Shown here piece by piece: positions 56,440 to 64,000 of a stretch of DNA of 64,000 nucleotides. Location of the stretch: the NCBI GenBank assembly GCA_034509925.1, contig CM067530.1:6940001-7004000 (forward strand), read 5' to 3'. The notes under the pieces were generated by a model. It saw only the letters and a program-made list of their open reading frames with translations, ran no database searches and was not told where the DNA came from. Numbering within the stretch: the first letter of the stretch is position 1; the number at the start of each line of letters is the position of its first letter. The stretch is from Hirudinaria manillensis. Its lineage: Eukaryota > Annelida > Clitellata > Hirudinida > Hirudinidae. Both the position numbers and the translations under genes were made by a program.

Positions 56440-56527
56440 TTTGTGATAATTATTATAATATTTTATTGTTTGTGATATGTTTATTATAATATTTTATTGT
56501 TTGTGATATGTTTATTATAATATTAAA
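56440..56527. repeat. 33-bp tandem repeat
   Basis: Two and a half copies of a unit containing TTTGTGATATGTTTATTATA and a following TATTTTATTG, nearly identical. Confidence 0.8.
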
Positions 56528-57740
56528 TTATATCAATTATTTGTAATTGAAGACCAAATTCAAAAGAACAAATTTACGATTCAATTATGTTTGACATTTA
56601 ATTGGATAATTGAAAATATTTCGGCAGAGGGATGATTGGATGCTGACTCTTGAAAGTATCCCTCGTCACGAAGACATGAAACGAATGTAAACGAAGGAGA
56701 CATGGATTCATTCATCACTTCTCCTTTCATCCGTATAATCTCGTTGCTGGAGTTGGTCCTTTGAAACCCGATATTTATTCTCTTTGCCACTTTGATTAGG
56801 ATATACTTTTGTTGTGCTCGTCGATGGCGGTCATAGGTCAATGACTTGTTGTTGTCTTCGTCGTCGTCGTTGTTGCTGTTGTTGATGCTACTATTGTTGT
56901 CATTGTTGTTCCTTTATTAATGCATTAATTAGGAACGACCTTTGTGACCCATGGGGTGAGCGAATTGCTGCCTTTCTCGCCCTATTTCATTCGACCTGCG
57001 TCTACTTTGGTATTAAAATTACTATTATTTATTATAAATTATTTCATACGTAATATATAATACCAAATGTAATACTATGCTAGGGCTGCTCTCTGATAAC
57101 GTTTTGGTTTATCTCTTTGGTTCTCAGACCACTTAAGCATATTCCGTCATTTATTTTCTTGCGTTTCTTCATAAAAACCTTTTATTTATTTATTAACTTT
57201 TTAAATTACTAATCTAATATAAAAGTTTGCTACAATGTATGTATTGAAGACTAAAGAATTATAATTTATGAATTATAATTTATGTTTCCAAAAGTTCTGC
57301 TTCAAGAATCATCGAATGTCTTCCTCTGTGCTTTTATGAATGGTTTCCAATGAAATCCTGGTGGAAAGGAATGCAAAGGAATGAAATGAAGTCTTCCAAA
57401 TGATTGAATGAATGAATGATTGAAGGATCAGTGAAGGAGGAGACCGGTAGGAAAATCAATCAACTCGTTTGCGCTTGATTGAAGTTACAAACTAGACGCC
57501 GATTTATTTTATTTGATTTAAAAAAAAAAAGATCTTCAAATATAATATAAAAAATATAAATAAAATATATCTTTATTTAAAACATAATATCGCGTGGAAA
57601 GGAAACAACAATAACAACAAACAAACAAACAGCGGTTTTCAAAATTCTCGGAAGAAAGTTTGACACTGCATTTTGTCGGGGAAAACTTTCTGAAAATATT
57701 TTGTTTATTTTTCGATCGCAGAGCAGATAAGCGGGAGATG

Positions 57741-57754
57741 GTTGTCATGGAAAC
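57741..57754. promoter_or_regulatory. X-box (RFX) site
   Basis: GTTGTCATGGAAAC matches the palindromic RFX X-box consensus at all but the degenerate positions. It lies in the gene-poor region with no start codon nearby, so its target is unknown. Confidence 0.45.
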
Positions 57755-57949
57755 GTTTCATGGAGTCTCTCGTTTCGGTCATGTCTTCCGTTGACAGACA
57801 TTATTATTTGTGAATTTATTTACCAAAGGATTTGATTTTCGGAACCGCCCCCCTGGAAAGACACGTTCGATGATCGATGATAAATTAATTATTAACAGGT
57901 CCATTGAACATGTTATTATTTAAATGTTGTTCGTTGCACTTGCTCTTCA

Positions 57950-58062
57950 TATATTATTATATGATATATATTATTATGTGATGTATATTATTAAATGATG
58001 TATATTATTATATGATGTATATTATTATATGATATATATTATCATATGATGTATATTAAAAT
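57950..58062. repeat. 18-bp AT-rich tandem repeat
   Basis: About six imperfect copies of TATATTATTATATGATGT. Confidence 0.85.
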
Positions 58063-58135
58063 TTGAATGTTATTAGATATTTGAAACCTATAAAAAAGAA
58101 GTAGAATTTTTTAAAGATTACACATTTCTCAGAAT

Positions 58136-58215
58136 CGTCTTCGTCGTCATCATCATCATCATAGGGGTCGTCATAATCTACATCGTCGTCGTCGTCTTCG
58201 TCATCGCCATCGCCG
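58136..58215. repeat. (CAT/CGT)n trinucleotide tract
   Basis: Mixed CAT, CGT and CGC units. Similar short GAT/GAC/CGT tracts recur at about 56860-56915, 59613-59640, 61030-61060 and 61330-61380. Confidence 0.7.
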
Positions 58216-59484
58216 TGGACGCTAATTGTCCAGAATAAGAAGGTTTTGTTTGTTCAAGCATGCTCATAAAGGAAAGTGATAAACTATCTTCAACAACAAT
58301 TGCAGCAACAATTGACGTTGATGAGACCTGCATCCACGTCCTATCAAGACATCATCGATCATAATTTAGCAATTAATTAATTTATTTAATTTAATTTATT
58401 TATTTTATTTAATTACAATCAAATCACGTGACACAAGAATATTCAGTTTGCAGTTCCCTGCAATTTAAAATAACAATTCACTGGTTTTTCTTCCAAGATG
58501 GTTGCAAATAAACTTGCCACGAAATGAGATTTTAAAAAGTTATAAAAAAAGGAAATTGTGCCTTCCATTAGAGAATGTTTTTTGCAGGATTTGTTTGATT
58601 AAATTGTCAAATGTTAGAATTTAAATAAAATTATTTTAAAAGTTTAAATTAAAAATTTAAATTATTCACTACATGAGATTTATTAAAATAATATAAAATT
58701 TCTCTTTAATTTAGAAATTGGATTTCATTTTAAAAACTTAATTTCACTTTTAATAGTTTAAATTGGCTCCGTTGTCTCGTACGTAACGAGCTTTCACTTT
58801 TTAAGAGCAGACGTCTTAAAAAAATTAAGCAAAGGCGCCAATCAATTGATTACAAGAGACGAGACTCGCCTTCTGAATTGGAAATTTTCCAATTTAACCA
58901 GGACAACTTAAAATGCTTCGCAATTATTTTGTAAATAAATTAATTCTTATAAAATGTCCTTTAAATGTTCGTAGAATTCTGTCTATTTATTTATGCATTT
59001 ATTTAAATAAATTGCCTATTTGTTTAGTATATTTTAAAGTGATTATATTAAAAAATAAATACAATTATTATAAATTAAATACATATTGAATAACATATAA
59101 TATAAAGAAATAATGTGTGTTAAAAAGTAAACAATTATTTAATTATTTATTATTAGTAAATTATTTAATTAAATAAATTACCACGTATTCACACATAATT
59201 TTAGTCGATGTCGTTTATCGCTCATAAAAACTTTATTTATCTCTTTTATTAAATAAATATTGCACAAATAAATTATAAAATAAATAAATAAATACTAAAC
59301 AAATAAATAAATAAATTATCATATTCATTTCGTCTAAAAAAAATGTGAAAACACGATAAATTATCCTAGCGTCATTCCCAGAAGGAATTCAAATTGGAGG
59401 AAGAAATTAACTTTTAATTCAGACATCGGCTTCCAATGCCCGTCACGTGTCCGTCGCATTTTTAAAGAAATGTTTATAAATATT

Positions 59485-59510
59485 GCTTCCATGGAAACCA
59501 GTGGGCGGAG
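59485..59510. promoter_or_regulatory. X-box-like half site beside a GC box
   Basis: GCTTCCATGGAAAC (59485-59498) carries a good second X-box half. Three bases on, GTGGGCGGAG contains the GGGCGG core of a GC box. The pairing looks promoter-like in otherwise AT-rich DNA, but no gene is seen beside it. Confidence 0.3.
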
Positions 59511-59945
59511 TTAAGAAACTTTAAAATAGAATTCCTTTCGCGGAATTCCGATGAATTTTCGGTTATGAAGCACAAAGGTAATTATTTAAGAATTGGAACG
59601 ACCATTTAAACTATGACGACGATGACGACGACGATGATGAGTGCGGGGGTGGCGAGGAGGAAAAAGCGGAAAATCATGTCCGAGATCACGTCCTGGTCAT
59701 CGTCTAAATGATTGACATCCGTCAATTACTTTAAAGAATTATTTTGTTCCAACTTTGAACAAATATCTGGAAAATATAATTTATGAATTACTTTTAATAA
59801 TTTTTTTAGACAATTAAACACAATTAAATGTCAAATGAAGATTAAGTTTAAGTAACACGAGCTAAATAATATCATGTGATCTGTAACAATTATTTATTAT
59901 ATAATAATAATAATAACAATGAAAATACAAAGCTTTATCGAAAAA

Positions 59946-60012
59946 TCTTGGACGGCTGATGTTTGGCTAACTGCTGGCTGATGTCTGGCTAACTGCTGGC
60001 TGATGGCTGGTC
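59946..60012. repeat. 24-bp GGCTGATG(T)CTGGCTAACTGCT repeat
   Basis: About two and a half tandem copies, with GC content well above the neighbourhood. Confidence 0.85.
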
Positions 60013-60789
60013 CATTTCTAATTATTTATAATTAATCAGCCAGTTTGTAATTAATTAAACTTAATTTGTTTATAGTTTTATTTATAGGACGATTACCATT
60101 TCGTTTGTGCGTCTATTAATTTTAATATTTTAATATAATTATTTTTAATATTTTTAAATAATTAATTTTAATATTTTAATATAATTATTTTTAATATTTT
60201 AATACATTTAATTTTAATATTTTCATATAATTAATTGTAATATTTTAATATAATTAATTTTGATATTTTAATATTTCAATGTTATTAATAAATGTTTTAA
60301 TTATTGTTATAATTAATGTAATTCATTTGTAAATAAATGTTAATGTTATTAATGTTTGTTAATTATAATTTTATTATTATTATTTTATTATTAAATGTTA
60401 TCTTAAAACTAATATTAATCCTCCTGCTTTCTGGAGAAATTAGAATCAAGGGACGGCACCTTGAATCGCACCTGGAAAGCATCACCTGGCAATACCTGGA
60501 TTAATGCACTACCTTCTTTGGAATTTTTAAAACACATAACGTGCGTTTTTTGCCAAATATTTGCAACATATTTGATATATGTTTTATTTTAAAATGGATG
60601 AAAATTGGAAGAAAATTGAAGAAAAAACAGTTTTTAAATTTTTTAATTAATGAAATTACTTGATTTAAGAAATTAATAAATTTGGAAAGTCTAACTTTTA
60701 AGACGTCTGCCTTCTGCTAACAAACGATCATCTGAAACTTACCAACAAGGGCATGACCGGCAAAAAAAAAACAAAACAAACGAGAATAG

Positions 60790-60918
60790 GCACAATTACA
60801 CAGGAAGACACACAAAGGCAGGCAAACGTACAAGAACGAGAAGACATAGAAGAAGAGAGAAACATAGAAAGGAACAGAGAAACATAGAAGAACAGAGAAA
60901 CATAGAAAGGAACACATT
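60790..60918. repeat. AGAAACATAGAAAGGAACAG-type tandem repeat
   Basis: Degenerate purine-rich units of 16-20 bp repeat several times; the last three are nearly identical. Confidence 0.75.
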
Positions 60919-61052
60919 CATGTTTACGATTATTGCCGGCCCACTAACCGCGTGACCGGCAATGAATTTTTAAATGGACTTCTCAGAATGAAGTCCATTT
61001 CGTTCGTTCTTAATCCGATCACGGTGTCGTTATCGTCGTCCTCGTCGTCATC

Positions 61053-61066
61053 GTCGTCATGGCAAC
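61053..61066. promoter_or_regulatory. X-box-like (RFX) site
   Basis: GTCGTCATGGCAAC fits the consensus with a full second half (GGCAAC) and a near-complete first half. It sits at the end of a CGT/CAT tract, which may have generated it by chance. Confidence 0.3.
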
Positions 61067-61699
61067 GGAGAGTAAACGCTCTCGATTTCGTATAAGTGCT
61101 ATATCATTGGATCACCGAATGAAATTCAACAATTTAACGTGAATGAATTATGCTAATGAGGCCTTAATTAATATTAACGAGATGACTTTCTTTTTGCAAT
61201 GGCGGACGTTGGCGAGGACATCGGGTTGGTTTAGGACGATGTGGTCACGTGATTTATTTGTTAGTAAACAAAAACGTTAATGCACCAATGCATTGTGGTG
61301 AGAGCAGTTAATGACGACTTCGACCTCGATGATGATGATGATCGTTGTCATGGTGATGAAGCAGACAGATGATGATAATGATGGTAATGGTCTGAAAGTG
61401 GATCGCATGACTCCACGCTTAGCAACCTTTTAGAATCCTATGTGATACCAAAGTTAAGGTCATTGCACTTATCAACATTTTATTTATTTTTATATTCAAT
61501 AATTCATTTTCGAATCTAATACAATTTGGTCACCCAAATCGCCCCACTGCATGCTTTGCTTATTTATTTGTTTATTTCAGGAAAATGCAACAAATATCAC
61601 AGTAATTGGAATTATTAAAATATGCAAATTCATGAACATTCATGGGTTTTCCCAAAGATTGAATCGCCATCGTGGTTTCAAAAAAAAAGTCTTAAGGGT

Positions 61700-61856
61700 G
61701 AGTGGTTGGGAGGATGGGTGGAGAAGTGGTTGGGTGGAGAGGTGGGTGGGTGGAGAGGTGGGTGGAGAGGTGGGTGGATGTAGAGGTGGGTGGGTGGAGA
61801 GGTGGGTGGGTGGAGAGGTGGGTGGGTGGAGAGGTGGGTGGGTGTAGAGGTGGTAA
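61700..61856. repeat. GGTGGGTGGAGA minisatellite
   Basis: About 155 bp of GAGGTGGGTGG(GTG) units with strong G/T strand bias, a candidate for G-quadruplex formation. It gives artefactual Gly/Trp/Val and Pro/His/Thr frames. Confidence 0.95.
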
Positions 61857-62884
61857 GTCCACCCTAAAACCAGGAGAATTGGTTTGGAATTTGGAACTAA
61901 ACAAGGCCTGCGTTTGCAAACGATTCTTGATATTTTTTTCTGTTCAGGTTAAAAACCGGGTGCACTTGTTCACCTCTGAAATTTTTTAAAATTCTAAGGT
62001 GTTTTGGAGACGACAATGATCATCACGTATCGTCGAATTACATAACGTAATTAAATAATATAATTATATCATAATAAATAATAAATAGTATATAATAATA
62101 CATAATTATAAGTTATAATTATAAATAATTATATATTATTATACATATATTATTATTATATTATATTATAGTATTAACTACAACATATTACAATTACAAT
62201 AATTTAACAATAATTACACAATATAAATGATATTATTTATAATATTATATTATTTATAATTTTATTAAAATAATATTAATAAACTGCAATTAATACGATC
62301 TAAGTTGCGTTTAGAATATAATAACTCACAAGTCTCCTAATAATATCTCTGCATAGCTTTGTTGCATTTATTATTAAAAGTGCATCAATTCTGAGATTAC
62401 ATCAGAACCATAATTTCAAAGGACAAGTACGGAAAAACCAGTCTCAATAAATATTCATTCAAACAATGCAATCACATGAAAACAATACAAAAACATACAA
62501 AGCAATGGGGAATGTTGCATACAAAGCAATCAGTTGGAGACCGCAATGAGCAAATTAATTATTAATTATTTGTCATTTGAAATTAAAATAATATAAATTT
62601 CAGGAAAAAAAAACAAAAAAATCATTTCAAGCAGTTCCTATAAATAACAGAATTATTTTCCTTGACATTTAAAATCCCAGGTGAATTAAAAAGTGCAATT
62701 AAATTTGAATTATTTGTCCTCGGAAAAATATTAAATAAGTTGATTAATTAAAACTTGTTGATGTTCCTTCAAGAAGAATGGATTTGTTTTTAATTACGTT
62801 TTCGTGCAAAACTCTTCTTGGGATCTTTGCTTCAACAAACAGCCATCGATGGGTGCATAGGTTGGATCTCAAATGCTTTCACGG

Positions 62885-63067
62885 CGGTCTGAGAATGGTG
62901 CTTATGCTTTTTGTACACTTAGTACTACTTTTTGTACTTCTACACTTTGTACCTGGATTTTTTTTTTACACTTCTACACTTTCTTCTTCTACTCCTTGTA
63001 CTTGTACCATTTTGTACTTCTACCCTTTTGTACTTCAATACTTTGTACTTGTACACATCGTACTAAA
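62885..63067. repeat. Degenerate TTTGTACTTSTAC repeat
   Basis: The motif TTTGTAC followed by TTCTAC, TTGTAC or close variants recurs about every 13-20 bases, ten or so times. Units vary in sequence and spacing. Confidence 0.75.
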
Positions 63068-63613
63068 GGCACACGATGAAGATGCGGATCAGTAACCGAC
63101 CCTCGAGGAGTGGAATTTTAATGAAATCAATGACGTCAAATGCGGAAATTCAAAAATTAAATCTGCCTCTTTTGGCACTTAGTTCTACGCTGCACACGTC
63201 GAAGTAATTTGTTTGATTTAAGATGAAATTAATATTATATCGATATTATTATATATTGTATATATTAACCCTTTATGCAACTATTGCAACAATTTACAGA
63301 AGCGTAAATTTATTAAAATTAACAAATACTATTATAAAATTTTCATTAAAAAATTCCTAGCATTATTTTAATCACATATTTTTACAACAATTATTATATA
63401 GCAATTATCAATTTGAATTTAATTTAATAATGATTGTGATGTTAATACCAGTTAATATCAATATTTCAGTTGTTAATAATTGACCTGATTTACAATGATG
63501 GCCACAGCAACCCAAGACTTTCCACGTGTGAAATGTTCTTCTTCAAAGATTTCTTTCAAACACATTCCATGTCTTGTACTTGCTTACAAAATGCCATTAC
63601 ACGATGAGATTGT

Positions 63614-63782
63614 TTCATCATCATCGTCACCATCATCGTCATCATCATCATCGTCGTCACCATCACCGTCATCATCATCATCGTCATGACCATCATCGTC
63701 ATCATCATCATCATCATCGCCATCACCGTCATCATCATCATCGTCATGACCATCATCATCATCATCGCCATCGTCATTCCCC
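63614..63782. repeat. (CAT)n / (CATCGT)n microsatellite with higher-order period
   Basis: About 165 bp of CAT with CGT, CAC and CGC interruptions. A block of about 54 bases containing CACCGTCATCATCATCATCG then CATGACCATC appears twice (near 63665 and 63725). Confidence 0.95.
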
Positions 63783-64000
63783 CTCATAAAACTCAAGTTG
63801 AATGACTTTTAATTTCAGAGTGTTCGCATGTTGATAATTCTCCTGTCACTTGTCCATCATTCATTCGAGTCTTCTTCAGTTTTTATTTTCTGCTTGATAA
63901 CAAGATGTCTGCATTTTAAAACGAACACTTTGAAAATTCATATTTTTTAAGAATTTAATAATATTTTTGATATAATTTAATAATAATTGTTCTAATTTAA

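Larger units (their letters stand above)
52143..64000. other. Gene-poor region of about 11.9 kb
   Basis: No open frame longer than about 105 codons appears, and those present are repeats or lack motifs and splice context. The stretch holds MSH6 3' flank, a pair of pogo-like terminal repeats, at least nine tandem or simple repeats, and several RFX-, GC-box- and CRE-like motifs between 57.7 and 63.1 kb. It may include the distal control region or 5' untranslated exons of a gene beyond the window. I see no conserved protein in it. A 46-codon minus-strand frame ending at 52440 (TMPDNLADEIKARTRTSIKW) has coding-like composition but is unassigned. Confidence 0.55.

Noticed and set aside
61551-61989. 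Plus- and minus-strand frames rich in Gly/Trp or Pro/His
   Set aside because: Produced by the G-rich minisatellite.
63495-63796. Frames with Ser, His or Asp runs, one starting MMATATQDFPRVKCSSSKIS
   Set aside because: Mostly the (CAT)n microsatellite. The 40 residues before it have no supporting evidence and no recognised family.

Overview
The window is AT-rich nuclear DNA from a eukaryote, very probably an invertebrate animal. The genes carry many short GT-AG introns. The set of encoded proteins is animal-like: an EHBP1 with NT-C2, CH and bMERB domains plus a prenylation tail, a Myt1 kinase, a radial-spoke head protein, WASH complex subunit 4, CDT1 and MSH6. I cannot name the species. The base composition, short introns and simple-sequence repeats would fit a sponge, placozoan or other compact invertebrate genome, but that is inference. 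No tRNA, rRNA, CRISPR array, plasmid or phage feature was seen.

Layout. 1-2543 (+): the C-terminal 216 codons of a Myt1-type kinase, cut by the window edge. 3703-7138 (-): a radial spoke head protein of the RSPH4A/RSPH6A family. 7211-7466 (+): a two-exon, 44-residue microprotein of unknown function, head-to-head with the radial spoke gene. 8438-13641 (+): a kinesin-14 with a C-terminal motor and an unrecognised N-terminal domain. 13923-23644 (-): WASHC4 (SWIP). 24075-31036 (-): EHBP1. 31.0-33.5 kb: intergenic, with a LINE 3' tail and a partial copy (A) of a duplicated unit. 33732-37021 (+): CDT1. 38.0-38.7 kb (-): a 5'-truncated non-LTR retrotransposon. 39.5-40.5 kb (-): an unidentified gene candidate. 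40646-42879: copy B of the duplicated unit, holding an intact DUF4806-type coding region. 43115-52142 (+): MSH6. 52.1-64.0 kb: about 12 kb in which I see no convincing gene, but pogo-like terminal repeats, many tandem repeats and some RFX X-box-like, GC-box and CRE-like sites.

Themes. Three genes act in the cell cycle or replication: Myt1 inhibits CDK1, CDT1 licenses origins, and MSH6 repairs replication errors. Two are ciliary or microtubule genes (the radial spoke head and kinesin-14). Two act in endosomal membrane traffic with actin (WASHC4 and EHBP1). The gene models are reconstructed by hand from splice signals, frame continuity and recalled family motifs. The CDT1 and kinesin models close in frame over all exons. 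The radial-spoke model has one unresolved phase break. No new multi-gene system could be demonstrated. The best candidates for novelty are the kinesin N-terminal domain, the 44-residue microprotein, the dense CDK-site block and GC-AG intron in CDT1, and the A/B duplicated unit around a DUF4806 gene.
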